Assembly: GCA_947311845.1 (NCBI GenBank) | Contig: CAMZMU010000034.1 | Span: 88,128,608-88,192,607, forward strand | Source: Poa pratensis | Lineage: Eukaryota; Streptophyta; Magnoliopsida; Poales; Poaceae | Direction of reading: 5' to 3' | Length of the DNA stretch: 64,000 bases | Made by a program: the position numbers and the translations under genes | In this document: positions 1 through 11,772 of the stretch, one piece after another | Layout: every line of letters starts with the position of its first letter | Position numbering within the stretch: the first letter of the stretch is position 1 | Notes under the pieces: generated by a model | Databases searched by the model: none | What the model saw: the letters and a program-made list of their open reading frames with translations, nothing else | What the model was told of the DNA's origin: nothing

Positions 1-1260
1 CGAGACTCATTAAAAAATACTAACTAGATATACATAGTTAACTCTATGTGCGGACTTTTATTGTGGAAAACTAGAAGATTGTCAGGAGCACTTTGCTTAC
101 GACAAATGATGCCAAGTGCATTGCATACGAGCATATCAAATAATCAAGTCGTGTGTATATATGCAAAAAAAAACGTATAATGCATTATAATATCTATTTC
201 TCGTTGATTACAATTAAAAATTACGTTCCAATACCAAGTAGAAAGCATATATACATTTTGGACTGATAGTGGATCCATAATAAATCGCATGACACATTTG
301 ACCCACAAAAAACTAACAAAATATCTTGCTATCAATTTAATTTATATTCTAAAATTTTTGACATGTATATGCTCTTAACTATTTATGAAATAATAATTTT
401 GTTGAGATAATTCTTAAAACATATAATTTAGAGATCTCTGCGGGTGGAATAGTAAACAATTTATGCAATTGTAAAAAATTATGAAGGAAATAGTGCTACA
501 AAATCAGTTTTTAAATAGCACAATGTATAGCATACTACACATTATTTAATACTTAATAGATTTATTTTACGGTTGACAATGTAAATAAGTATGAAAGTTT
601 ATTATAAAAAATATAGAATTAATTCAATTTGTCTCGTGTCCTAATTGTGTCCTATAGATGATGATGGTGTGCTGTTGTCCTCCCCGAGGGCGTGCTCCTA
701 GTTTTATAAGCATGGCGCAACTACGCATGTGTGTGATGAGGAAGGACGACGACGTTTTTCCTGTCAGTTGTGCGTGCAAAGGGTAAATCACTAGGCAAGT
801 GATCCTACGCGTCGTCGGAACAAGCGGGTTCGATTCTCACTTTAGGCTTAGACCGACGCGTAATTTATTCGACGTCGCTGTTCCACAAACACGGTGGAGT
901 ATCGGAGGCCATGGACGAAATGAAACGCTGGGATTAACCATCCGGGCACGTAGATAAAACTACGTGACGGTGACAATACATGCCGACCGACGCTGAAATA
1001 GTTTATACTCCTACTTCTTCTTTCTTGTAGTAGGCACATATGCTCTGTCTCGGTCGGCAACGCATACTGGAAGAAGTGCTGAGATCATGCCTAATAACAC
1101 TTCTCGAAACAAACCAGTCTGATCTTATAAAATAGCAGGGTCGGGTCGGTAAAATCCGAGATCAGGTGTGAACCTTTAAAATGGGGCCTGTCTCACTAGA
1201 AAAAAATGAACTAATCAACAATTATTATTTGTCTGAGTCTGACCATCTTTAAAAGAGCGA
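1..1260. other. AT-rich intergenic DNA, no gene seen
   Basis: No open reading frame here resembles a known protein; the short ORFs are random-looking. The stretch is AT-rich up to about 640, then mixed. The only structured piece is a possible tRNA-like promoter pair at 792-837 (separate entry). It ends at the solo LTR beginning at 1261. Confidence 0.5.
792..837 (+). promoter_or_regulatory. Possible Pol III A/B boxes of a SINE-like sequence
   Basis: The B-box-like string GGTTCGATTCT (827-837) matches the tRNA consensus GGTTCGANNCC closely. An A-box-like TAGGCAAGTGAT lies at 792-803, a spacing usual for tRNA-derived SINEs. No cloverleaf could be folded and no poly(A) tail or TSD was seen, so this is a weak call. 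Confidence 0.25.
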
Positions 1261-2842
1261 TGATACGTCTCAAACGTATCTATAATTTTTGATTGTTCCA
1301 TGCTTGTTATATAACATTGCCACATGTTTTTATAATGTTTTTATATCATTTTGGCATGATTTATGGAACTAATCTATTAACAAGATGCCCAGTGTCAGTT
1401 CCTGTTTTCTACTGTCTTTTTGTTTCGGAAAAGTTAGTCGGGGAAGTTTCTCCGAATCGTCTAAAAAATTACGTGAATTATTTTTACATGGAAACAAAAC
1501 CAGAGCTGGGAGGGAGCTGCAGGGGGCCCCACAGCCCCCAGACGCCACCCAGCCACGGTCCAGGGCTTGGCCACGGCTGGGGCCCACCTGCCGCACTCCG
1601 GTGCCTCCTCGAGTCGCCCTTTCGCCTATAAATTCTATTCCTCCCGAAAACCCTCGGTACCCGATCATATTTTCTAGAAAAGTTCCGAGCCCGTCGCCGT
1701 CGCCAACCCTAGATCGGGAGGGTTCTGAAGCTCTTCCCGTCACCCTGCCGGAGGGGGAGATCATCACCGGAGGCATCTACACCACCATGCCTGCCTCCGG
1801 AGTGATGCGTGAGTAGTCCACCACGGGACTACGGGTCCATGGCAGTAGCTAGATGGTTGTCTCTTCTCCTTTGTGCTCCATTGTTTAGATCTTATGAGCT
1901 TCCTACATGATTAAGATCATCTTTATGTAATGCTACATGTTGTGTTTGCGGGGATCCGATGAATTATGGAGTCATGACATTATTGTTCAGATTATTTATT
2001 CATATGTTTTATTTATGATCTTGCATGCTCTCCGGTGTTTGTGGATGCTTTGGCCGAAGTAATTGATTGTATCTTAGAGAGGGTATTTATGCTAGATAGT
2101 GGGTTCATGCCTCTCTTGTCTGAGCTCGAGTTGACAGAAACGATTAAGACTTGAGATGTGCTGTTGCTACAAGGGATAAAACAACGGTGTTTATTGCTTT
2201 ATGTTGTTTACATTTCTTACATTACGCACCATGCTTATTGCAATTATCTGTTGCTTGCAACTTAATACTTTCGGGTGACAGGCTGGATAGCGATCCCGGG
2301 TGGATTATTAGTCATAGATGCAGTTGGATAACGATCTATGTATTTTGTCGTAATACCCATATCAAATGAAACGGCGAACTTTGTGTCATGATAGTATTGT
2401 GTTACGTCCATGTTTGTCAATTGCCTCGATGTAATTTGTTTACCCAACATGTTTATCTTTTTGAGAGACGCCACTAGTGAACTGTGGATCCCGGTCCTAT
2501 TTTCCTATATTGTTTACAACCGTTCTAATAGCTTTTACTAGTCATTTGCTCGCTGGTCATTTTTGCTCTCATAATATTTTCCACCATACGTTTAATCCTT
2601 TGTGTTCAGCAAGCCGGAGAGATTGACAACCTCTCTGTTTTGTTGGGACAAAGTAGTTTGTCCGTGTGTGCGCAGGTCCACGTCAATTATCGTAAACCGT
2701 GCCGTTGACACCTTTCTAAAGCCTTCTCCAAATCCTACTGAATTGAATACCTTGGTTTTGTAATTAAGGGAAAACTTGCTACTAAATTACATCAAACCTT
2801 ACACTTGGGGTCTCCCAACGAACGTGTTGTTCCACGCCATCA
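1261..2842 (+). mobile_element. Solo LTR (diverged member of the 9997-18108 family)
   Basis: The sequence starts TGATACGTCTCAAACG and ends CCATCA, and it is collinear over its whole 1582 bp with the LTRs at 9997, 16526 and 53349. The flanks AGCGA (1256-1260) and GGCGA (2843-2847) look like a 5-bp target site duplication with one later mutation. No internal region or second LTR follows, so it is the product of LTR-LTR recombination. It is visibly the most diverged of the four copies. It keeps a consensus TATA box (CTATAAAT, 1626-1633) where the others read CTACTTAT, and it keeps GTGAGT (1809) and TTCAG (ending 2609), the proposed intron borders. Confidence 0.93.
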
Positions 2843-3274
2843 GGCGACGCTTTCCTTACGACAAAAAATGTCCGATTTTGTACGATGCACAAACAAACCT
2901 ACATCTTCTCATCGTACGAAAGACGTAAGGGATTTCATTGTACGTGAAGTAATGCCGTCTCTAAAATCGTTCTAAGAAATAGTTGCAATTGCAAGGGTAG
3001 AAGGATCAACCGATTGATTAATACTTGTGATTCTTTCATAATAAACATTTCCATAGCAACTTTTTGAGATTTAATTAAATCTTGGTATCCTTCTTTTCTC
3101 TTGCGCTTCTCGGAATCTCCTTCTTTTCTCTTGAGCTTCTCGGAATCTCCATGATGACTCCATGATGACATTTCTATCTCCGGCACACACTAGCGCGATC
3201 TCGTGATCGAGCAGCTTGCGTGAATCGGGCGTGACTCAGAGCAGCCCCCTTCCCGTTACGGTAGAACATGTTCT

Positions 3275-3372
3275 CGTACTACTCTCATGCCTAACTATCT
3301 TGTTATCTTGCGCTGAGTACTCACGTACTACTCTCATGCCTAACTATCTTGTTATCTTGCGCTGAGTACTCA
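3275..3372. repeat. Two-copy 49-bp tandem repeat
   Basis: A 49-bp unit beginning CGTACTACTCTCATGCC occurs at 3275-3323 and again at 3324-3372 with almost no difference. It lies between solo LTR 1 and the LINE fragment. The interval 2843-3274 holds nothing recognisable. Confidence 0.85.
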
Positions 3373-3374
3373 CA

Positions 3375-4900
3375 TGTATCCCTAACTTCATTAGTGAAGC
3401 ATACACAGGCTATAGAGTTACTACAGATCCCAGAATGCGAGCGCATAACAAAACATCAGCAAACTGATGCTAAAATGCCCTCGGAATTCAATAGGAACAT
3501 GTGGTAAGAAGCACAAAAAACAGCAAGAGATATGATTGAAACGATAGCCGGAACTACACCCTAGACTGAGCACCAGCAAAGCCCACGCGTAGTCGATCTT
3601 GATGAAGATCAACCACTATCTACTCTTCTACATAGTGGCGCCCACTCCTCGATCCGTCACGCAGGACCATTTTAGGATTTTAGTTCCTTGCTGAAGAGCC
3701 CTTCCCACTTTTGGTTTCTGCAAATCAGCCCAATCATCAACCAGTTGACATATATGATATACAATATCACATCGATCAGATTGATATGGCAAAACATGAT
3801 CAAAACAATCATCTTGATTTCTGGTTTTCCATTGAATTCAGAACATGGCAGCAAGCCAGACTTTAACTGCTACCAAATGAGTTTGATCCACTATGAATCC
3901 CATTCCCCAAATCATCCACTGTTTGTGGCTGAGATGGGGAATTTGAAGCACACCGAAAAAAAAACCCAAACAAACCTAGCAACCGGGGGGGGGGGGGGGG
4001 GGGGGGAGGGGGGGGGGGGGCAAGAGAAAAACAAATGGTCTATGCTCTCATCTAAGGCACAAAACATATAGTGATTTTCGAAAATTGTTTGAAACTTTTA
4101 GTAGGACTTGTGGTTTGGATAGCATTGTAAAAGCATTTAACAGTAAATATGTTTTGCCCCATTTTTCAGACGACTTTATCATCATCAAAATTTAACTCCA
4201 CTCGATGAATCACCTCAATTCAATCGCTAAATCTCCCCACGAACATCTTCTATAAACAAGATAGGGTCCCTAGAATTGATGACCTTATCCACTTTAACAT
4301 TTTTATTAAAGGATATATCATATCATTTAGGAAAAGAATCCATTAAAGTTTTATCCCCTACTGAAGCATTTTCTCAAAATCTTGTTATGTTCCTAGAACT
4401 AACCGTTCTTCCACAAAAATTATAAAAGATATGTTTAATTTTCATGAGCCCTGCTCAAAACTAGGAATGTCCAGGTTTTCCCACACCTTGTTTCAGGTGT
4501 ATTTTTGTAGGTATTTTCTCCTCAACAAATATTTCCAAGCTTCATTCTCATTTTCTAACTTCCACAACCATTTACACAATAAGCTAATATTTATTAGCTC
4601 AAGATTTAGAACACCTAATCCACCTAAATCTTTTGGGAAACATACAGTTTCCTAATTCATAAGATGGTATTTTCTGATCCCTATTCTTCCTGCCATAGGA
4701 ATCTACTTCCATAGATGTCAAATATTTTCCTAACCCCAACAGGTAAAATATAGAAAGACATCATGTAGAAAGGGATGGTAGTTAAGTAAGAATTTATAAG
4801 AATTGTTCTTATATCTGAACTTTTCCCTTGTCAACACCCTAGTCTCATTTCCAGTTTCTCCTCAGCAGGTATCTAATGTTTGTTTGGAAGTCTGAACGTC
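3375..4900 (-). mobile_element. Degenerate 5'-truncated LINE fragment (ORF2 C-terminal part)
   Basis: On the minus strand this interval aligns along its length with the 3' half of the better preserved LINE at 35373-37742. Shared strings include the CATAGTGGCGCCCAC block (3632 versus 35639), the ATATATGATATACAATATCAC block (3750 versus 35767) and the TATCCACTTTAA...TTTTTATTAAAGG block (4288 versus 36378). It corresponds to the post-RT and C-terminal region of ORF2. Every frame is broken by stops, and no poly(A) or TSD is left. The position near 4900 where similarity stops is taken as the 5' truncation point. A poly(G) run at 3984-4020 lies inside it. Confidence 0.75.
3984..4020 (+). repeat. 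Poly(G) tract
   Basis: About 36 consecutive bases are G, broken by a single A. The tract is likely to form G-quadruplexes and to be length-unstable; its assembled length may be unreliable. Confidence 0.9.
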
Positions 4901-7900
4901 ACGCAGTTATAAAGTACGTACATATATTTTCTTTAGAGTAACCAAAATCCTCTGCGGAGTTAACCTAGGCTATCGGATCATCTCGTGAGTAAACTATACA
5001 AATTTGTTAGAGTAAACCCGACCAATTGGGTAACCAACCTACCTAAGAAGTGTTAAGTCCATTTGTTAGGTAGTCGACATCTGCAGCCTCAAATTGAACT
5101 CTCAGACCAAAAACTTTATGCTGGGACAAGTAGCTATCTTGCTCCATCTATCGATCACTTCACCTGAAGAGGCTTATCCTGGAAATTTATCCATAACAGA
5201 AATGCAAGTTGTTGTTACGTGGGCCATTCCATTTGCAGCTTGGGCCAGGGGAAATGCCGGCCAGGAAACGATACGAAGGCTTGCATGTGAATCGTAAGTT
5301 GAAGAGATGGTGATGGCGATATTAACCTGGAGAAGGCAGGCAAGCATCTTTTGGACATGGATGCCAACATCTTGCCCGTCAAGATTTCTCCTTGACACAG
5401 CTGTGACGAAAACTACAGGTAAGTTAGCTGCGGTGGGATCACCTGTGCCACCAACCAACAGCCAACATGGAATTAGCAGACTGTTTTTTTTTCTTCTATT
5501 TCATGGAATTGAACCAAGTAGTTTCAGCTGGTCACCAAACAGGTGGGAAAAAAAAGAAGACGGATTTTTTTATAGAAATGGAAACGGTTTATCTGCCCCT
5601 GCTGCAAACATAATTCTTCATGCCGAAAAATCACCTGATCAGCCATTCCTCAATTCAATACTCAATTTTGCACTAACAGCTGTCAGGGTAGAGGCATATC
5701 GATCATGTCACGTAGTATCATTTTCTTAAGACAGCATAATTATTTACGGAGCGAACAAAGTTACCATGAAAAGGCAGCTCGTTTAAAACTCCAAGAGCCA
5801 TTTTCTGGACCAAGCTAGAGCCCTTTTCTAGAACATACGGTTGTAATGTCTGATGAGTCACGATGTACTAAATCTGTGGCCAAGCTAAGCTGGATTCTGG
5901 CTTCTTTGCAGTTCCCGTCACACTGGCTGCGTTTTCTGCATGTATTTATATTTTTGAGTTTTATAACCACAGCTAAGATTCTACACCGCGTAAATGCCAA
6001 ATTAATTAGGTGTGCCAACGGCGAGTTTCTTAGGAAGATTAAGAAGAGATAAGTAATCAAAAGAATGATAGAGATAACTAAACAAGTCTTGCAATCTTCC
6101 ACGAGTATAATCCAAAGTACATTAGGCAAATTTAACTCTTTTTTTTTGCGTCGCTGTATAGTGTACACGTCGTGGCCCAGATTATTTGGTCGCCAGATGG
6201 ATTAATCATAGTAGATCTTTAGCACGCCTTGTTCAGTCAAGATTTTTCTGTGGGAATTAAATCTGCCGACAGTAATTAATTCCTGTGCTAATATCTTTCT
6301 CCTCTCTCCAGCGGCACCCTAGCGGTTGAAATCTCGCACGGTTGTAGTAACCAAATTTAAAACGATTAAGTAGCTTCAGTGTAACTGTGCAAGTACGTAC
6401 GTACCTACCTATGTACGTATGCGTGTGCATCAACTGATCAACTGTAACTGTAAGTATACTTCCCGCAACAACAACAAAATCCACTGTACTTATACACAAA
6501 GTTGGAGAACAACGTGGATGATCGAGAACAAAAGGATCAGTTACTAAGCTATACTATAACTCGGTCAATTGCCTACCTTGGAACATGTTGCTTTTATTTC
6601 TCTCTTAATCTCTAGTGAAAAGAGCCGCGAGATCTATCGCATGGTGCGTTTAATTATTAGGACCACTGTAACCATTCCCGGAAGGTCAAGACCAGAGAGC
6701 ATCACGATCGTGTGATGAATAGCGTAAGTGTCAAGGAAAAATTCAAAAACTGACCGGTAGAAGGTGTGGACGATTGGAACGGGTGCCATCCATTTCCATA
6801 GATTTTAGAGATGGGGAAACATGGTTTAGATATTTTTTTTGCTTTTCGCTTTTCAGAGAGACGATGGACACGCAGAGGATATTTCTCCGAAATATCACCT
6901 GAGTTTTATACCACCCATGTGTACTTCTCGATGCAACTAAGTCAAGGTCAGGTCGACCAGCATTGACCTGTTCCAAGGCCTGTACAGTGCCCTCGGGCCA
7001 CTTCTTACGGCCCTCCGAATCATAGTTGATCAGTGATGATATAGTCGGATCTCCTTTAGCTTGCAGGCATCGGTCATATATCTTTACGCTTAGTCATCAC
7101 GACGCTGACATGAAGGTAGGAACCAAGCTACCAAGGGCATGCATGCGGTTGTAGTAGTTGTTCTCGGCGTCAAAGCAGACTGCCGATCATATTTATATCT
7201 TGCGTAAATTCCACTTTTTACACCCCACTTTGATTTTTTTTGACATGAATTACCCATTTAGCAAGCTTTCATCCTAATTACCCCATTTAGCCAAAGTTAT
7301 GCCAAATTTTACCCCCTCCAAAATTACTTTCCATCTTTGGTTATATGCCTTCTTAAGTAAAAAGGAACATAAACATGTACAACGTTAGTTTTTGTTTGAC
7401 CTATGGGGCTTATTTGGTTGCCGATTATGTCAAAAAAGGCTATCATTTACTACAGATAACAGAGCTTGCATGAATAAATCCGAAAGTTTGAAAATGACGA
7501 TAGAGGATTATCCATGTTGCAATATCATAGCCAGTGGAAACCCTTTTGTTTTTCCGCTGTAAGCCTGTAACCTCATTGTACATTGGCGCACATGCTTCTA
7601 AGGAAAACCTTTTTTGTTGTTTGCCTGACAGCTACCCCTACTAAGGGGAGCAAACAAAACATTGTGGGCTATTGGAGGAATCCAGGCAGAGAGGCTAGGG
7701 AGCTATTGGTCAGGATCATTATGTTGCCTATGATCATCTTGTTTGTACTTTGCTATTGCTTAAGATGCTGGCCACAAGAAACCTATGTGGTCCAACCGCC
7801 TGTACATTCTCTCTTCCTGGTAATCACCTGAGTCTACCTCCCCATGGACATGCTCCTTTCAGTGCCTCGACCATAAGCAATGAAGGCTAACGCAGAGTTA

Positions 7901-7974
7901 GGCTTATTCCCCGCTCTCCCCTCAGTTGTCGTTGCCCTGTCCATCCATCCCCCGGCGCCGATCCACCGTTTATA
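4901..7974. other. Intergenic DNA without recognisable gene or element
   Basis: Several ORFs of 60-140 codons occur (for example 5307-5729 and 7583-7831), but none shows a motif, domain or codon bias suggesting a protein. Some runs read like eroded repeats (for instance 7200-7330), but no termini or TSD were found. Confidence 0.45.
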
Positions 7975-8119
7975 CAACATAATAGAATTATTGTTGCTCA
8001 ACTTTTGGGTTTAAAGTTCTTCTAGAAACACAGGTGCGTCTTACTCATGGGAACGGAGGGAATACTACTTTTTAGTGTATCTAACAAGTATTTTTTGTTA
8101 ACGTAATTGATCAAATTAG
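7975..8119 (+). repeat. Dispersed repeat, copy 1 (partner at 18449-18590)
   Basis: About 145 bp starting CAACATAATAGA, with shared strings GGTTTAAAGTTCTT and ATACTACTTTTTAGTGTATC, recurs in the same orientation at 18449-18590 with scattered substitutions. Neither copy shows terminal repeats or coding potential. Its identity is unknown. Confidence 0.7.
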
Positions 8120-8893
8120 TCCATATTCTCACCCCGATAAAATTAGTTCCTCCGGCTTGGGCTTCAATATTTTGAACTGATGGATTGGAACGCGTTCAAC
8201 GATTTTAATTTTGGGTGGATGCATTTAGTCCATGCTCACCCGGCCCGGTAAGGAGGAAGGCCACGGTGATGTTGATTATGCTTGTCACCTACCTAGGAGT
8301 GGAATGAGAAAACGGAAGTGTACGTCTTCAAGAACTTGTGCACCATGTCATCGATCGTCTTCACGTGTATCAACATGGAGGCGAGCACTTGGGTCTATGT
8401 GGAGACGAAAACTTTGGTTCCCTAGGAGAGTAGGCTATTGTTGTTCGGTTTGAGCTCTTGGGCTAACCTTCTATACTATTTTTTCTCCTCGTTCAATGAC
8501 TTAAGGCAAATCTTTTGCATTTCTTTAAAAAAAATTGAACGTCGCCAAGTCCACTTGACTTTTTTTTAGGTTAGCAGTTTTTTAGAGCATTTGTTCTATA
8601 TCCATATATAGAAACAACCGATTTCCAATGGAAGATTACTTGATGTCTTTTCTCTTGCCATGACACGTGCAACATGATTTTCATCACAAGATTACTTATG
8701 AATATTCCCTCAGCTATTATGGACAAGACGCAAATGTTTTCTATGATTTGTGTTTAACTAGCAATTAGTCCAATTATATAAAGACTACTTTCTAAATAAT
8801 GATATCGCTAGATTTTTTTTTACAATCCATCAATAACAATTTTATACTTCCACTGTTTCTAAGTGGTAATTTTTTTTCTAAATTATGATAACA

Positions 8894-8923
8894 TTCACAC
8901 CATGGGATAAACCATGGTGTGAA
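8894..8923. repeat. Perfect 12-bp-stem palindrome
   Basis: TTCACACCATGG (8894-8905) is followed after 6 nt by its exact reverse complement (8912-8923). Just downstream, 8957-8990 holds three ACTAGTCG-type units forming further small palindromes. It may be the remnant of a foldback element. Confidence 0.7.
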
Positions 8924-9512
8924 CTCATTTTGCGAACTCATTTTGCGACTCATCAACTAGTCGTCGACTAGTCGTGACTAGTCGCTCGACTCAAAAACCA
9001 TGAAACCTAGATACCTTACCGAAAGCATTATTGTTCCTTGTTCCTCGTTTATTTTTGTCTTAGTCAATTCTGGCTAGCCTAGATGCAAGCTCATCACTTG
9101 TTATACTTGGTAAGGGGCAGTTACCAGTCCATAACAAGGGGTTGCGTGAGACATTTTCATCCATCTTGTACTATCTCCATTGCATGTACCCAGTTTGCGC
9201 TATACATCTTTCTGTAGCGTGCATAATAAAGGCTACAAGTATTTTTGTGTAACCGTTTGAGTGAGGGCCTAAATCGTGGAGAGGTATCCACCCCTCGCTT
9301 TCTTACTTGTTTTTTTTTTGCTTGGACGGGATATGTCCAATCACCTCACCTGAATTCAGCGGACGTCAAGTTTTGCAGTTCAAGACCACGCTCCAAGAGA
9401 GGCTACATAAGGTATGTATCATTAGTCCATATGATTGACTCTATGCTTCTTTAGATTTTCAAAAAATTAGTATGGCGGAGTAAAAAACATTTAATTAGCA
9501 CCATGTGTGTGT

Positions 9513-9568
9513 GGGGGGGGGGGGGGGGGGGGGGAGGGGCGGGGGGCAATTGCCCCCTCCCCCCATGG
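9513..9568 (+). repeat. Poly(G) tract with flanking GGGGGC/GCCCCC palindrome
   Basis: A long run of G interrupted by one A and one C is followed by GGGGGCAATTGCCCCC, a palindrome. It is probably length-unstable and hard to sequence. Confidence 0.85.
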
Positions 9569-9996
9569 AGCTATTAGTTACCATTAAACCAGGTGTTTTA
9601 CTTGTGTTCTATAGCTGAATAACGTTGAACATTGAGCCATGTGCCAGTGAGACAGGAATGGGGGTACTCCATCTCCGATCCGGAGCCGACAATGTTGAAC
9701 ATTGTTTCATCACAAGGAAGTGGGCGACAGGGGATACATGCGGATCAGTCGCAATGTCGTCATCCTCAACTACCCGATGTTCCCTAGCTGTGTAGGAAAT
9801 TGCACTCGCAAATGGTTCTAGTGAGTAAGATAAATTTCTATCGCCTTACAAGTAGCGGTCAGTGATCGGTCTGTTTGGTGCAATATGAATAAAAGTGTTA
9901 TAATAAATCTTTCAAAGTGTCTTGTTGTGTTGTGATGTGAAATAGAAATTCCAAAGTACCCACTAAAATAAATATGTTTGTATTGTAGGAAGCTAC

Positions 9997-11564
9997 TGAT
10001 ACGTCTCAAACGTATCTATAATTTTTGATGTTCCATGCTTGTTTTATACCAATTGCTACATGTTTTGCATCTACTTTATATCACTTTTATACATTTTTTG
10101 GGACTAACCTATTAACAAGATGCCGAAGTGCCAGTTCCTGTTTTCTGCTGTTTTTGTATTCCAGAAAAGCTAGTCTGGAAATATTCTCGGAATTGGACGA
10201 AACTACACGGGAGTCCCTATTTTACCAGAACTCATCTGACGGACCAAAGAGGCGACGGAGAGGGCCACGTGGGCCCCACTCTGCTGCCGCCCTGGGGTGG
10301 TGTGGGCCCCACGGGTCTCCAGCCGCCGCCCTTTCGCCTACTTATTCCCCCCGACGCGAAAACCCTAAGTACCTGAGCAAATATCCACGAAAAGTTCCAG
10401 AGACGCCGCCGTCGTCAACCCTAGCTCGGGAGGGTTCAGAACCTCTTCCCGGCACCCTGCCGGAGAGGGGAATCGTCACCGGAGGCTTCTACATCGCCAT
10501 GCCTGCCTCCGGAGTGATGCGTGAGTAGTTCATCCTTGGACTACGGGTCCATAGCAGTAGCTAGATGGTTGTCTCTCCACTTTGTGCCATCATGTTTAGA
10601 TCTTGTGAGCTGCCCTACATGATCAAGATCATATTATTGTAATGCTACATGTTGTGTTTGCTGGGATCCGATGAATATTGAATATTATGTCAAGTTGATT
10701 ATCAATCTATCTTATATGTTATTTAAGATCTTGCATGCTTTCCGTTACTCGTAGATGCTTTGGCCAAGTAGATGCTTGTAACTCCAAGAGAGAGTATTTA
10801 TGCTAGATAGTGGGTTCATGTCTCCGTTTAACCTGGGACAGTGACAGAAAGTTCTAAGGTTGTGGATGTGCTGTTGCCACTAGGGATAACCTAACGATGC
10901 TATGTCCACGGCATATGTGTTTGTTTACATTACGCACTTTACTTAATGCAATTATCCGTTGCTTGCAACTTAATACCAACGGGGACTCGGATGACAACCC
11001 GGCGGTGGATTATTAGTCATAGATGCTGTTGGATAACGATCTATGTATTATGTCGTAATGCCCAATTAAATATCATAGTAGTCAACATGTCATGTATATG
11101 CATTGTCATGCGCTCACTATTCGTCAATTGCCCAGCTGTAATTTGTTCACCCAACATGTTAGTTATCTTTTATGGAGAGACACCACTAGTGAACTGTGGA
11201 CCCCGGTCCATTCTTTTACACTGATTAAACAACCACAAACTGCAAACTGTTCCTTTTTCATTCTCTGCAATTTAATACTCATTTTCCACACCATACGTTT
11301 AATCCTTTGTTTTCAGCAAGCCAGTGAGATTGACAACCTCACTGTTTCGTTGGGGCAAAGTAGTTTGATTGTGTTGTGTGCAGATTCCACGTCAACAGTC
11401 CAGACTCCCTCACACTATTTTTCTGGCGCCGTTGACAACCTTCTGAAGAGTTGCTGCTCCTACTGGTTCGATAACCTTGGTTTCTTTCTGAGGGAAAACT
11501 TGCTGCTGACTACATCATACCTTCCTCTTGGGGTCTCCCAACGAACGTGTGTTTCACGTCATCA
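9997..11564 (+). repeat. 5' LTR
   Basis: The 1568-bp LTR starts TGATACGTCTC and ends CGTCATCA. A GC-rich segment (about 10222-10320) differs strongly from the 3' LTR, while almost everything after 10320 matches base for base. The short sense ORF ending at 10528 (finishing ...MPASGVMRE) lies in the leader part of the LTR and is present in all copies; I do not regard it as a gene. The degenerate TATA position reads CTACTTAT (10338-10345). A 20-nt copy of the PBS region sits at 11415-11434. Confidence 0.95.
10521..11316 (+). other. Putative intron inside the LTR
   Basis: A consensus donor GTGAGT (10521) and a pyrimidine-rich acceptor ...CCTTTGTTTTCAG (ending 11316) bound 796 nt. The same pair occurs at 1809-2609, 17064-17859 and 53901-54698, at nearly the same distance. 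This is inference from sequence only; splicing needs RNA evidence. Confidence 0.4.
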
Positions 11565-11575
11565 AGCTATTTTTC

Positions 11576-11592
11576 TGGCGCCGTTGCCGGGG
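11576..11592 (+). other. Primer-binding site for tRNA-Asp
   Basis: TGGCGCCGTTGCCGGGG is the reverse complement of the 3' end of plant tRNA-Asp(GUC), including the CCA tail. It begins 12 nt after the 5' LTR, where minus-strand DNA synthesis would be primed. Confidence 0.92.
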
Positions 11593-11772
11593 AGACAGCA
11601 GTCTTCTGCAAGGGGAGTTTCACGCTTCCAATCTCTTTACTTTGTTTTTGTCTTGCTTAGTTTATTTTATTTTATCTTGTTTGCTTTCAATTATCAAAAA
11701 CACAAAAAAATTAGTTACTTGCATCTAGTTTACTTTCAAGTTATTTTCTGTACTGTTTTTATTTCTGCTAAA

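Larger units (their letters stand above)
8120..9991. other. Intergenic DNA; hairpin and poly(G) inside
   Basis: No protein-like ORF is visible. It contains the palindrome at 8894-8923, repeated ACTAGTCG units at 8957-8990 and a poly(G) tract at 9513. It ends at the target site GCTAC (9992-9996) used by the LTR retrotransposon. Confidence 0.45.

Noticed and set aside
1369..1816. Overlapping ORFs of 112-143 codons in the LTRs (also 10025-10528, 16554-17071, 53387-53908)
   Set aside because: They lie wholly within LTR sequence, include the GC-rich variable segment with frame-changing indels between copies, and match no protein.
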